DNA of 64,000 nucleotides from Hypholoma sublateritium FD-334 SS-4. Taxonomy: Eukaryota > Basidiomycota > Agaricomycetes > Agaricales > Strophariaceae. The stretch lies in contig KN817543.1 in the NCBI GenBank assembly GCA_000827495.1, positions 307,755-371,754 of the forward strand, written 5' to 3'. Under the pieces are notes generated by a model, which made no database searches, was not told the origin of the DNA, and saw nothing but the letters and a program-made list of their open reading frames with translations. The translations under genes were made by a program, and so were the position numbers. Positions 48,866-60,453 of the stretch are shown in pieces. Positions within the stretch are counted from its first letter, which is position 1; every line of letters starts with the position of its first letter.

Positions 48866-49374
48866 TATATATTGTCGCGTCGCCCATCGTCGGTTGAGGC
48901 GGTCCGATGAGGCGGTCCGAATGACGCCGAATTAAAATTTAACGGCATACATTCGTTCTCCGCTCAGCTGACCGACTCGGGAGGCGTTCGTCTGCCACGG
49001 GCTGCATCCTCCGACGAGTCTCCCGGCCATGTTCTACTTTCCAGCCGCCGATACACCACTCCTGCCATTCCGTCAAAGTTAATCTTGGTCGAAGTTGCGA
49101 TCGCTCCAGCAGCGTTCCTCCATTCTTGCTACGTGGCTGCGTCGTGGCGACCATAAGGCAAAACTATCAGACACACCTCTGTCGCTGATGATTCCCCTTT
49201 CCCTTTCACGAAAGACGACATCTGTGGCTAGTCTCCTCTCCAACACAGTTGGTATGGGGATGGCAACAGTACTTTTGCGACACGGAACCGCATACCGTGC
49301 ATGCACCTTGCATGGTTCTCGGTCTTGTGACTCTGCTTCTTGGATGGTGTGGGTATGACGTCCGCGTCAGGGTC

Positions 49375-49380
49375 TATAAA
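49375..49380 (+). promoter_or_regulatory. TATAAA box of FAD oxidase gene
   Basis: TATAAA lies 19 nt before the first in-frame ATG (49399) and 49 nt before the second (49429). The spacing fits transcription starting near 49405-49410 and translation from the second ATG. Confidence 0.4.
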
Positions 49381-49398
49381 GAGAGCCGTGCCACCAAG

Positions 49399-51390
49399 AT
49401 GACGGTGTTATCATTGCTTGAGTTCCCAATGTTGCCTCTCCTCGCCCTGTGTCTGTGGCTAGTGACTGTCGGGGGTGCGCAGGACCTAAAGTCCTTGTTT
49501 GAAACGCAACAACCCGGGTTCAATGTTTCTCTGGTGCTCCCTGGGGATCCGACATATACCAACGCAAGTAAACCCTGTAAGTGTAACCCTATGTTTCGCC
49601 AAGCGGTAATAATTCAGGGGCAGTCAATCTTCGTTTCGACTTTGAGCCCGCAGGGATCGCGTTCCCCACCACAGTCCAAGAAGTGTCGGAAATCGTTAAG
49701 CTGGGCCAGCTCGTAAATCACCAAGTCGTTGCTCGGAGCGGCGGGGTAGTTGACCGTCATCATCCTCGTTGATTCGCTTCTGATCAATGAACCAGCACAG
49801 TTACATCGCGAACGGTCTTGGCGGAAAAGATGGCGTTATTGTCATCGACATGCGCAACTTTCAGTCCATCACGGTGGATGATTCAGCTGGTACAGCGGTT
49901 ATACAGGCGGGAAATCGCTTGGGGGACATTGTGACGGCATTGGCTGCCCATGGAAAAGGACTGCCACATGGAACATGCCCATATGTTGGCTTCGGTGGCC
50001 ACGCAGGTGCGCGCTGTGTCATCTCGGCCTAGACGATTCTAGTGCGCGATAACTGAGCTCTGTATAGTATTCGGCGGCTTTGGCTTCACGTCCCGCTTGT
50101 GGGGTCTCACTGTCGATGCCACGCTTGCCGTGGACGTCGTCCTCGCCAACGGCACGATTACCACTGCATCTGAAGCCCAGAATCCTGACCTCTTTTTTGT
50201 ACGTCGCCTTCCGTTTCCACGCCTATCAGACATTTCTCTAATATTAGTTCTACATCACCGTCTTACAACCTCTCTGCAGGCTATGCGCGGGTCCGGCTCT
50301 TCTTTTGGTATAGCCACCGCATTCACGGTCCGTACATTCCCGGCACCGCCAACCGCAACCATATTTTCGTACAACTGGCAGTTCACTGCACAAGGCGCCG
50401 CTGACGCACTTGCCGTGTACCAGAACTTTGTACTCAGCGCTCCGCTTCCGCCCTCGTTCGGCGCGGAGATCGTCATCACTCGCGGAAATGTACAGGGCAA
50501 TGTCAGCATTGGACTCGCAGGCGGATGGTATGCGCCAGTCGACCAGCTGAACGCGACTCTGGGTCCGTTCCTTGCACAGATGCCTATCCCGCATAGCGAG
50601 AGCTTCGACACCGGCGACTATCTGCACAGCGCGACCAATCTCGCAGGGGGAAGTCTAAATACAATGGCGCAGCCCGACAACACGGACACGTTCTACGCGA
50701 AGAGTCTTATGACACCCGAAGGGGCGCCCATGAGTGCGCAGGCGCTGCAGGCATTCATGAATGTGGTTGCAAACGAGGGGTTTACAACGGAAACAGTATA
50801 TTTGAACTCCCTATAACCTGTTTTGTGTGGACTGATGACCCCCTGTGGCAGGGCTGGTTCTTCCAGGCAGAGCTCTTCGGCGGCAAAAACTCAGCCATAA
50901 ACGCTGTCCCAACCGGCGCGACTGCTTTCAGCCGCCGCGACTCTCTTTTTACAATACAGTTCTACGCGTCGTCGCCTGGAAGTGTGCCACCTTACCCACA
51001 GTCAGGTTTCACATTCCTAGATGGTGAGCCGCATACATTTCTCCTGTTAGAGGCTCTGCACTAGATTAATTTTTAGATGTGGTCAATTCGATTGTCCATA
51101 ATTCCCCGGTCGACTGGGATTACGGGTAATTGCGTAGAAATTACATTGCATGCTGCCTGTCCGAATAATTTTTCTGTCCGTCCAGCGCGTATACAAACTA
51201 CGTAGATGACCGATTGGTGGACTGTACGTCTTTGCTCCATCTGAATGCGAATTGAATCTCATGTACTGTTGAATGACCTTTCGCAGGGCAACAAAGATAC
51301 TACGCAACAAATTACCCGCGTTTGCGGAGCTTGAAGGATGCCTACGATCCGAGAGGAACATTCGCGTTCCCTACATCAGTTCAGGAATGA
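49399..51390 (+). CDS. Secreted FAD-linked oxidase, berberine-bridge/glucooligosaccharide-oxidase type
   Basis: Nine exons read in one frame: 49399-49576, 49624-49745, 49796-50006, 50068-50198, 50280-50795, 50852-51023, 51077-51125, 51186-51223 and 51287-51390 (506 residues from the first ATG). A hydrophobic signal peptide ends near VGGAQ. The FAD_binding_4 fold shows NLRFDFEPAGIAFP, ARSGGHSY with the His that can bind FAD, and HGTCPYVGFGGHA with a Cys at the usual second attachment point. FGGFGFTSRLWG follows. The BBE C-terminal domain ends with YTNYVDD...WQQRYY...DPRGTFAFP. These enzymes oxidise sugars, alcohols or aromatic metabolites with O2. The true start may be Met11 (49429), given the TATA box. 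Its position next to a synthetase suggests a tailoring role, but an extracellular sugar oxidase is equally possible. Confidence 0.92.
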
Positions 51391-52265
51391 TTCCACCGCG
51401 CCTCCACGTAGTCTGCTCAAAAAATTACCTCCAACCGTAAAGATGCGTAAGATAATATAAACGTCACAGCCCCGTGCTGCATCCCTTTTAAACAATGACA
51501 TTCGTCTTTGTGCGATGGTTTTGGTTTGTCACCTCCAAATCAGTGGGCTATTCGGGGATTAAAAGTGTTTCAATACGTCTGAAGCACAGTAGCACTGCCT
51601 GTATTATTCAATCGTGAACGGTAACTGAGCCACGATAGTTCAGCCGACGTAAGACGCCAAGGTACAAAACCGTCCGACATACTTATTACTTAGTAAGTAC
51701 TATCGGTGAAAACCCGAGCAGATACAGACAGGTGTCAGAAACAGCCAGACGTCACTGATTTTCACCGCTCGAATCGGAGAACAAGTTCGAATAATATATT
51801 TGAGAAATTGTGAGTCAGAAATAATCTGTATGGCATATCAACGTTAAACTCATGGCAATTACTGCTCGTCGAGTGTGTTACTTCGGCATCATAAACATGT
51901 GAAGATTTGAAGGGAGTCTGAATGCCAAAAATTCAAAAAGGATGCAACGCGGGTGGTTTGTTCGAGACCTGATCCTGGTCAGAGCGGGATCGCCGTTAAC
52001 GAGATGAAACTCGGCGTGTAATCGTACGGAGTCTATTGTAGAAAACCGAGGGGCAAACCCAATGCAAACCGGCAAAGTTTAAAATCTCTTGGTATATTTC
52101 ATTACGGTTGTTACAATTCTACTCGGCCCTTCGAATCGTATTGAGTGAGTAGTCGATACAAAAGGAGAGAAAAACTGGGGCAATCGACCCTCAGGACAAG
52201 TTACATCTACCGACCAAGTTCACAGTAATCCCCTACTTTTCGCGAATCGCATCTCGGTAGAGCCG
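51391..52265. other. Intergenic region before the synthetase
   Basis: AT-rich DNA with no ORF of interest. It presumably holds the terminator of the oxidase gene and the promoter of the synthetase; no TATA box is convincing. Confidence 0.5.
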
Positions 52266-55200
52266 ATGAAGTCCACATTCACCAAGCCTCCCCTCGATGG
52301 CTCTCTCAGTCTTTTGGACATCATTTTCAGTCACGGAGTCCATAGTTTCCATCACCCCTTATTCAAATATGTGGACGTTGACAATGGTATTCGAGCCATT
52401 GTCTGGAGCGAGGCAATCAAGGCTTTCAACATAGCCACTCAATATACGATGAAGAGTACTGGTACAAGCAACTTAGGATGTATTGACTCGACTTCTGCTT
52501 CTTCCCCTCCTCCTGTTGTTGGAATACTGGCCAATCTGGGTTTGTATTGCCTGTTTGTCACGGACGTACCTGCTGCTGATTGGGTCACTTCGCTAGATTC
52601 AATCACGTACTATACTCTGGTTATTGGAATTATGAACGCAGGATTTACACCATTTCCAATCTCACCAAGAAATTCAACGGAGAGCGTAGCTCATCTTCTA
52701 GAATCCACTGGCTGCGAAGCCGTTTTTGTCTCAGATGATCTACCTATCCGGAGATTAGCGGAGTCCTCATTTGCTTTACACCAAGAACGCAACCCGCGAC
52801 GTTCACCTATTCACAGCTTTTATACCCCATCCTTCCAAGATCTATACTCCGCCGAATGCAGGAGTAATGATGAGAATTCCCGGGTTTCTGTGCGCAAGAT
52901 AGCAGACCATAGCACGCCTTGCGTTATTATTCATTCTTCGGGAACGGTATCTTTCCCAAAGCCTATTGAAATTACATATCGCATGTTCTTTGAGCATGCT
53001 CTTCTGATAGGTACGTGTCAGAATACACTCTTTGCCCTTGCACTCCTAGCTTAAATTGACATCATTGATAGGCCTTGAAGGTGATATTTGTGGAGGCATT
53101 CTTTCTATACATGCAACCCCAATGTTCCGTCTGTATTATCCTCTCAATTTGCTCTGGAAAAAATTCTGACACAATAGGCTAAATAGACCTAATGGGGCTG
53201 CGATCAATATCCTACTCGGTGAGTTACCGAACGCCACTGGTCATTTTTTCGTCCTTACTCATGCCAAAATTTTTGGGAACGTAGGCCATCCTGGGAATCA
53301 CGTTATCCGTATTTCGGCCAAGCAAGCCACCAATTTTTGCGTCGCCGGACGCTGTTCTCAACAGTTCCGTGGCAACATCGGCGTCCCGGATTTCATGCCC
53401 CCCAGCGTTTGTAGAGGTGAATATCGTGATAGAATTTTCACACAGACTCACATTGATGACATTTATGAAGAGCTGGGCGACCGATCAATCTGATGTCAAG
53501 AAGTTGAAACAATTTGACTGGATAGTAAGCGTCTCTAGAACTAATAAAACATTTTTATTCATCGCCTTTGTCATTTTCTAGATGTTTGGAGGCGGGCCTT
53601 TGCAATCATCAACAGGCGATATGATGGCGCAAGAAGGTGTTAATCTAATGCCAACCCTTGGCCTGTAAGTACACTTGAGCGTCCTTTCTTTGCATGATAT
53701 GCTGACGTCGGTTGAACATTGACGCATTAATATCCAGCACCGAAGTCGGACCCATCACTTCGTATTTTCCTAGTAAGTTACAGTTGATGATTTATTATGT
53801 AAACTGAAAATTCATCGCCTTCCCGTTGAATCAGGGCGGAATCGAGCTGAAGAATGGAATTGGTTCACTGTCAGTTTTCCACCCTGAAGCATGTCTCTTC
53901 GCTCACCGGAGCTAACTGGACCGTAATAGTTCAGTCCTTTTTTAGACTTGAAATTCGTAAAAGAAGAAGGGCACGTGGACGACGTCTATCGGATGATTGT
54001 CAAGGTTTGATCTCTGGTTGACTGGATACATCTCGAGGCTCAGTGTCCGTATATTCAACAGAAAAATGCTTTCAAGACCCCAGCCGTGTTAAATACAAAT
54101 ATAGAGGGTGTACCAGCGTACGATACAAAGGATCTATACATCAAGCACCCCACTAATCCCGAGCTGTGGAAGATAATTGGACGATCAGGTATGCTACCAG
54201 GGTACTTGAGGGTACTTGGGTGTCATGCCACTAATGTGATCCCGACGTTAGATGACCTGATAATGCACAGCACTGGGGTAAGTCTGGGAAACTGGCCATT
54301 CACATTCTGATCTGAAATTGACAGCATCTTGTTTCTATCAGGAAAAGGTAACTCCCTTCATCGAAAACTTTCCGAAAGAATCCGCTCTTATCTTAATTGC
54401 TGCCCAGACAAACCCAAACCCAATTGGTCTGTCATCGCTATCTCGTCTTTCTGCGAATGCTAATCAGGATACCCGTTATCAGAGGCTGAATTGCAAAAGT
54501 CCCCGGAAATATCTCATGCGTTGATGTTTGGACGCGCCAAATTTCAGGCAGGAGTCTTGATATTCCCTGCCCCCGATCACGCACTTGATACTGAGGAGCT
54601 CGAAAACAAAGAGGCGTACATTGAGCGTATCTGGTACAGTTCCGCGCTAGCGCAGATCTTTTCTTCCTGGCCCCAGCAACCAATCTAATGTGTTATTTAT
54701 CATCCAAACAGGCCAACCATAGTCAATGTCAATACCTCCTCCCCTCAACATTCGAGAATCTTCAAAGAGGTATGTACGTAAATTTATACCACCTTAATCT
54801 GCGTCACATGGCCACTATAGACGATAATTATTGCCTGCTCAAGTAAGTATTGCGAATACACAAGCAAGGGATTAGTGCGTCGGGCGGTCACACTCGACAA
54901 ATACAAGGCAGAAATAGATGCTGTATATCGCACTCTTGAAGTCGGCCCTCAGAATCCCGCTGTCTTCAACGGTAGAACCCTAGGGCGCATGCCTGATTTC
55001 AAAGAGGTTCGGGATTTGGTTAAAGCATCCGTTTTTAGTGTCCTCGACCAATCAGTCCGCGACGAAGATGATATTTTTCAAGCTGGTGTAGACAGGTATG
55101 CCAAAATAACTCTGCGTTCAATATTTCATTAGCTAATGTTTCGTGTTTAACTAGCCTATGTGCACTCTCCATACGAAACTTAATTGTCCAGCGTCTCCGA

Positions 55201-56417
55201 TCATCAGCAATGTTGAGCAAAGAATCGATACAGATGCTCCCCCGAGACATTCTATATGTTCTTTCCTCGATTTCCAAACTTTCCGCCTTCGTATACGGAG
55301 TTATTCATTTTGATACCGTGAAAGGAGAGAAATACCCAACAGCACGTAAAGAAACCAAGAACGAAGCTCCAGATAATCGAACAGTCGATGAGAAGTGGCA
55401 AATTATCATAGAATCAAAGGAGACTGTGGTAAAAATTGTAGAAGACGCCCCAGCAGCCTCAATCCCGCTGATAGTTCTGCATGGTACGTGAGCTTCCTTT
55501 TGGGGGAATATAAGTTCATCGGACGTTATGACAATCTGGTCGAATAGGGGCTTCTGGGACTCTCGAAACCTTCCCTGCTTTTCAGCGGTGTACCTCTTCA
55601 ATATGGGCGATACAGATAACTGATGAAGCACCTGACGATTCAATTGAAGCCTTGGCTCTGTTCTATTATCACAAGATCAAGGTAGCTTCAATAGCTCGAA
55701 TATTTATCATTATCAACTGACGAGAAGTGCTTCTAGGCCAGCCGGCCAAGCGGTCCTTATCGTTTGGCATCCTACAGTGGATCCTGTGTTATTCTAGTGG
55801 AAATCGTCATGATTTTCCAGCGCAATAACGATCAGGTCGTGCAATTCGACATGCTGGACCACTTCCCAACGTACTACTTCCCAGAACTCAATCCGGATCT
55901 GGTACAGCTTGACAACCCCGAATGGTTTGAAGCACATATCAAACACTCGCTTCAGGCCGTCATGGGTCTGATTTCCCGCACTGAAGGCGAGCTGAGTGCT
56001 ACAGCGGCCTTGCGTAGCAAAGAATTAGAAGATGCGTTCAACGGGGGGTCTATACAACCAGCAACAAAGCAGCTTATCAAGAGAGTGTCACAGCTCATTC
56101 GCATGTCTCTTTCGTATCTAATGAGCGATAGATTCATGGAAGCTTCCGACCGCCGAGGCGATGGTACTCAAAGAAAACACTGGTCTCCGACATTGTTTCG
56201 GTCATTCGTTTCTAGCATTCGCCCCAGACTTGCCGTGTACGTTGCGAAAGAGGGAATTCGTGTTAAGACTCCAATGGCCCTAATGGATGAATTCGGGGAT
56301 GATCTCGGAGCTAAAATTCTTTTCCCAGAGGCGCGTGTTTTACATTTTGAAGGGGGACATTTGGATTTCTTGGGAGGCAACGATCTGCTGAAGAGTATTC
56401 AGAATAACTTTTCTTAA
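52266..56417 (+). CDS. NRPS-like synthetase with adenylation-carrier-thioesterase domains (A-T-TE)
   Basis: About 18 exons; by hand splicing the frame stays open from ATG 52266 to TAA 56417 (about 1,000 residues). The adenylation domain shows HSSGTVSFPKPIE (A3, 52930-52970), MFHLMG across an intron, VFRPSKPP, PPAFVESWATD, MFGGGPL, GLTEVGP, IGRSDDLIMHSTGEKTNP across three introns, and MFGRAKFQ. The carrier domain has DDIFQAGVDSLCAL with the phosphopantetheine Ser split by an intron near 55096. The thioesterase has HGASGTLETF, GPYRLASYSGSCV and a C-terminal GGH. The same domain order occurs in atromentin-type quinone synthetases, which dimerise aryl-pyruvates, but the substrate cannot be told here. 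The nucleophile elbow reads S-Y-S-G-S instead of G-x-S-x-G. Neighbouring flavin oxidases suggest a natural-product pathway. Confidence 0.88.
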
Positions 56418-56627
56418 ACCGACGCTAAGATATATCAGACCTCATTTTGTATTTATGTTTCTTCAACTCCTGGATCGCCCAAGGATCGCTCTCGAGTACT
56501 TACTTACTTGCAGTCAACTTGCAGTCTATTTATGACTCCGTTGTCAGGATCATGGCTTGTTTACCGGCAGCCAAATAAGGTGCAATAGCGTGATTCTGCG
56601 GCGATAGCCGACAACCGCCCGCTCTTA

Positions 56628-57262
56628 ATGTTCTCACTCATTAAATACGCTCTGGCTCTCCTTCTCCCCGCTTCCTACCTTTTCTATCGCCGTTTGCCCA
56701 ACTTAGGATTCTTGAAAACTCGTGTACCTACCGCACCTCCACCAGCAGAGACTGAGCCGAACAAACCACTCAAGAGCATCATGCAGGCACCACGCGACGA
56801 CCTTGCGCCTCCTAAAGATGATCCATATACCACTGAGGAATTGAGGCAATTCGACGGATCGGATCCATCGAAGCCAATTTACGTGGCAATTAAAGGCTTG
56901 TGTAAACCCTTGGCGCATGATGCAGCTTGTTGACTTGTCTTCCAACTCCCGCTTTAGGCACAATCTTCGACGTATCGAACAAGGCAGAGGTGTATGGTCC
57001 TGGAAAGTCGTACAGCATTTTTGCAGGGAAGGACGGATCCCGTGGTTTAGGAATGTCGAGTCTGAAGCCGGAGGATGCGGTCGCCGATTACACCACTCTC
57101 GACGCTAAAGATGCGAAGGTTCTCGACGACTGGCATGCATTCTTCTCGTGAGTGTTGTTGCGTCACCTTTCACCGTGATCCAGTAACTCACTTGCTTTCC
57201 TCTCCAGAAAGCGATACAATATCGTTGGAAAGGTCAGCGATGGGCCTGCCTCCGTGAATTGA
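56628..57262 (+). CDS. Membrane-anchored MAPR/cytochrome b5-like heme protein (Dap1/PGRMC-like)
   Basis: Three exons: 56628-56895 (or to 56901), 56958-57147 and 57208-57262, giving about 170 residues. One N-terminal transmembrane helix (IKYALALLLPASYLF) is followed by a Pro-rich linker and the cytochrome b5-like domain: YTTEELRQFDGSD, PIYVAIKG, TIFDVS, VYGPGKSY, FAGKDGSRGLG and the terminal KRYNIVGKV. The Tyr residues of the YGPG..Y segment are those used for heme binding in the family. Dap1/PGRMC proteins sit in the ER membrane and support cytochrome P450 steps such as sterol demethylation. The first intron fits best with a rare GC donor; a GT donor six bases later would insert Leu-Cys. No P450 gene is in view. 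Confidence 0.88.
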
Positions 57263-57409
57263 TGCCTCGCCTTATCTTTATACGCTATTTGGCTGCTGGT
57301 GGTGAATGTAATTAGAATGCAAGTCAACCCGCTCTAATCGTCCTATTTTGTCGTCATTTGAAAATATCGAGAAGTTTACTGCAATTCAGAGATTCGTCGC
57401 CTTTGAGCT

Positions 57410-58098
57410 CTATAACCAAATGCAAACAACGAAGGCCCAGAGTAACAACCCCACGGCCAATCTCTCGCTCCTTGTATGTCTCCCTACCGCAGCAGATATA
57501 GGCTGCGACGACGCCGCTGTGAGGCTTACACTCCCTCCATTGCTGGAAATCTGCTGCGGGGTGGAAACCCCAGATGTGGTATTGATGAGTGTTATGATGC
57601 TAATCTCTGTTGAGGTTTCCGAATGCAGTATCGTGGCAGTAGGAGCGAACGCCGACACAGACAATTCCGCACTCGTTCGGGAACCTGAAAAGGTGGCGAA
57701 GGTGACGATCACAGCGGTATTTCTGGTGCTTGATGCTGATAAAACTAAAATTCTAGGTCAACTAGAATCTTATGCTCGATGACCGCGAGATGCCCCGTAC
57801 CCGGTTCGCACAACGCTCCAATAGTCCCATTCACCTTCACTATGTTCGCTTCCGAGCAAGTTTCTGCTACGCATTCGAAGAATGACTCGATGAATGAGAA
57901 ATCCCCACATAAACACCCAACGTTCGTGCAATTGCTAGGCACTGCGGCGGCGCGCGCACAACTCATGCCGCATGCTGGTAGATCGACGTCGAACCCTGAA
58001 GTACCATCGTGCGCGCGCGCTTGTAAGCACAATAGTGTATATGCCAAGAAAATGCGGAAATAGCGGAGAGAGTAGCGTGGTGCCCGCACCGATGACAT
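57410..58098 (-). CDS. CFEM-domain cell-surface protein 1
   Basis: Two exons on the minus strand. Exon 1 from ATG 58098 encodes a signal peptide (IFLAYTLLCLQARA) and a CFEM domain with eight Cys (CGMSC, NC, GCLC, EC, TC, LC). Exon 2, joined at a ccgg|gtacgg donor near 57805, is Ser/Thr-rich and ends in a hydrophobic tail (AVGLLLWAFVVCIWL), suiting a GPI anchor. CFEM proteins bind heme or act at the cell wall in fungi. A second CFEM gene with the same plan lies next to it in the same orientation. Confidence 0.85.
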
Positions 58099-58489
58099 GG
58101 ATCTTTCTGAACTGGTGGTCGTCCAAAAGAGAAGTATGTAATGATATTTTCTCAGATCCTTCCTTCAAGCCGTTATCTGACAAGCCGCAGGGAGTTGTCT
58201 ACCACCGGATCTGTGGCATAGTGGGTGGGATGATGGCTGAGCCTGATGCACGCCCGTCGCCAGGAATACAACACCATGGTGGCATTCGACATCCACATTT
58301 GTACGACCCATCGTGGAGCATGCCCGAATTCTGCTGACTTAGTAATAGATACCTGTTCGTCGATCGTTTTTCGCTCTAGTGTTATTGCATGGGCTCAAGT
58401 CCGACATCAATTGCACTGATGCGCGGAGGATATGACGAGCCTGTTACATGTATTCAGACATACATCAATCACTACGTCACTTCCTTCAG

Positions 58490-59341
58490 CTACAGAGGCG
58501 CTACCAAGGTCCAGGCAACAATCAAGGCGGGCACTGCCCAGGTCCCAATATGCTGATCATGGACGCTATTTGCACTGCCAGAAGTGGATACCGTCGGCAG
58601 GGGTAATGTGGTGACCGTCTGCACAACCACTGTCGTACTGCTCGCGGATAAAGGGATGGTACCGGGGGTACTGCTCGTCAGACTTGTAGCGGATGTCACC
58701 GTCGTGACCCCGGTGGATTGTGTTGGCGTAAGAATGGAAGTGAGACTAGAAGGTGTGGAGGCACTTGAGGACGTCGTTTGTGTGGTGGAGGCGGAGCTAG
58801 CAGAGGAAAGTTTGGTACCCGTTTCGGTAGATGTTGTCAAGGATGACAAGCCGGTAGAGGTAGTTGAAGATGCACTCGATGTAGTGCTAGTAGCGATACT
58901 CGTAGTCGTAGTGCTCCCCGTCCCTGTTTTAGGTACTAAGAAATAATTATCGGTAAATTATCTTATGCACGGATGAACTAAAGAAGCTCACTGTCCAAGC
59001 ACAACGCGTTCAAAGCCTGGCTCACTTTGGCCTTGTCTGAGGGCGTGCAGACACTGGTCGCGCATTGCTCTGTCGCCGGAGCGAATGTGCGGCTACTGCA
59101 AATGCACACCGTATCTGTTCTATTTACATCATATCAGTCTGGGAGCGCGTGGAGTCCAGGATGTCACTTGCAGCGCACATCCTATAGCTGTGGCCGCCGT
59201 TTGAGCGCAGGTGTCGGCGCATTGCGGAAGACCAGTTATGCCGGTGCCCGTTCCTTGTGCGACTGTGAGTCTGATCGGATTGAAAACACTGACTAAGAGC
59301 AAGGAGAGTGGCCCAGAGCGGAGGAATCGCATCGAGTGCAT
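58490..59341 (-). CDS. CFEM-domain cell-surface protein 2
   Basis: Minus-strand exons run from ATG 59341: a signal peptide (LSLLLVSVFNPIRLTVAQG), then the CFEM start LPQCADTCAQTAATAIGC. A second exon carries TVCICSS...EQCATSVC...ALC, and a third is a long Ser/Thr-rich stretch ending in a hydrophobic tail (WAVPALIVAWTLVAPL) typical of GPI anchoring. The join between exons 1 and 2 is unresolved. The donor that keeps the third Cys (ctgcaa|gtgaca) does not keep frame; the one that keeps frame (ggat|gtgcgc) loses that Cys. So one Cys may be missing, or a small indel has broken the frame. The gene is a tandem neighbour of CFEM 1. Confidence 0.75.
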
Positions 59342-59417
59342 CGTGGTCCGGTTCAGAGGCTTCCCGTGGCATTCCGTAGTTGACGGATGGATCGACGAGG
59401 TGAGAAAAGTTGGAATG

Positions 59418-59425
59418 TATATATA
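59418..59425 (-). promoter_or_regulatory. TATATATA box of CFEM 2
   Basis: TATATATA lies about 77 bp upstream of the CFEM 2 start codon, a workable TATA spacing for a fungal gene. Confidence 0.4.
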
Positions 59426-59483
59426 GTCTTTGCGCTCGTTTGAATAATCTAATGAGGGGGATGGTCTGCATGACCGAAGTCAC

Positions 59484-60390
59484 GCGGTGAAGCCACTGAT
59501 ATATAGAAGCATAGATGATCGCGAAGGAAAACTAGATGTTCGAGGTTGGTTCGAGGTAATGTGATCATATTAATTTCTCTGCGTATTCCGAGTCAAAGGA
59601 TCTGGAATAAATCATCTTTATATGACACGGACGGGACTCACTCGCCTTAGATTAATAGCGACGCTAATGTAGCACTCGGTAAGTTAGTGATACGATTCTG
59701 AGCAGTTTTATAGATGCAGTGGTACAGCCGCGAAAGAAATGGTACTCAGACGGCAGAGTCACCCGTGCGCCGGACGGGTCGGCATGTGACTGAGATGCAG
59801 CGTCGACGCCAATGCTATGCACACAATTCTGCTGCGATCACAAGGCCTCGCTAGATTCATACAATTACATTTTCTACTTTTAAAGAGTTTGAGGCCCATT
59901 TGATGGTCAGAGACGCAACTCTACAATGCTATTACTTACTTACATGAGATAAATTGCACAGCGTCTAGTGTCGAGACTAAATGGAATGGGGGACGATTTC
60001 ACGTCAGAGTATTCTGAATCCTCTCTCTAGCACTCTCTCTGAGAATGTCGTAAAATCTACTTGTACGTACTAAGTAACTTGTAAGATAGCTCAATCTTTC
60101 GTCATGCAACCACCACACCTGTACCCTCAAATAATAGCACTTACGTTCACGTGGTTGCATGTTTGCGGCACAAGAGAGGCGTTTCTCGTTTCAAAGGGTC
60201 TATTGGCCACAAATCCCCATCATCCCGTGCTTCTAGGAATCGAAGAACATGTTTTGCGGTAAGCAAACAAAAGAATGAATTGCCTATTACCTCAACCTAG
60301 AGAACTTGATGACAATGCCACCGGACTAATTAATACGAGATTTATGAACATGAAATTAAAATAGACTAAAATCCTGGAGGCTTGGTATGA
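59484..60390. other. Intergenic region between CFEM 2 and GMC oxidoreductase
   Basis: AT-rich divergent intergenic region. No ORF, RNA or repeat that I can support. Confidence 0.5.
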
Positions 60391-60396
60391 TATAAG
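60391..60396 (+). promoter_or_regulatory. TATAAG box of GMC oxidoreductase gene
   Basis: TATAAG lies 58 bp before the ATG, so transcription would start about 30 bp upstream of the start codon. Confidence 0.35.
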
Positions 60397-60453
60397 AAGC
60401 GCCCATAGCGCGATCGTTGGGCAACATCAAGCGGAATACTACCCTACAGCAGC

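Noticed and set aside
53224..53451. Antisense open frame inside the synthetase gene
   Set aside because: The plus strand here encodes the conserved VFRPSKPP and PPAFVESW parts of the adenylation domain, so the antisense frame is a shadow.
52981..53760. Apparent breakage of the adenylation domain by several stops
   Set aside because: All stops fall inside short introns with GT...AG ends; joining exons restores every adenylation motif in order.
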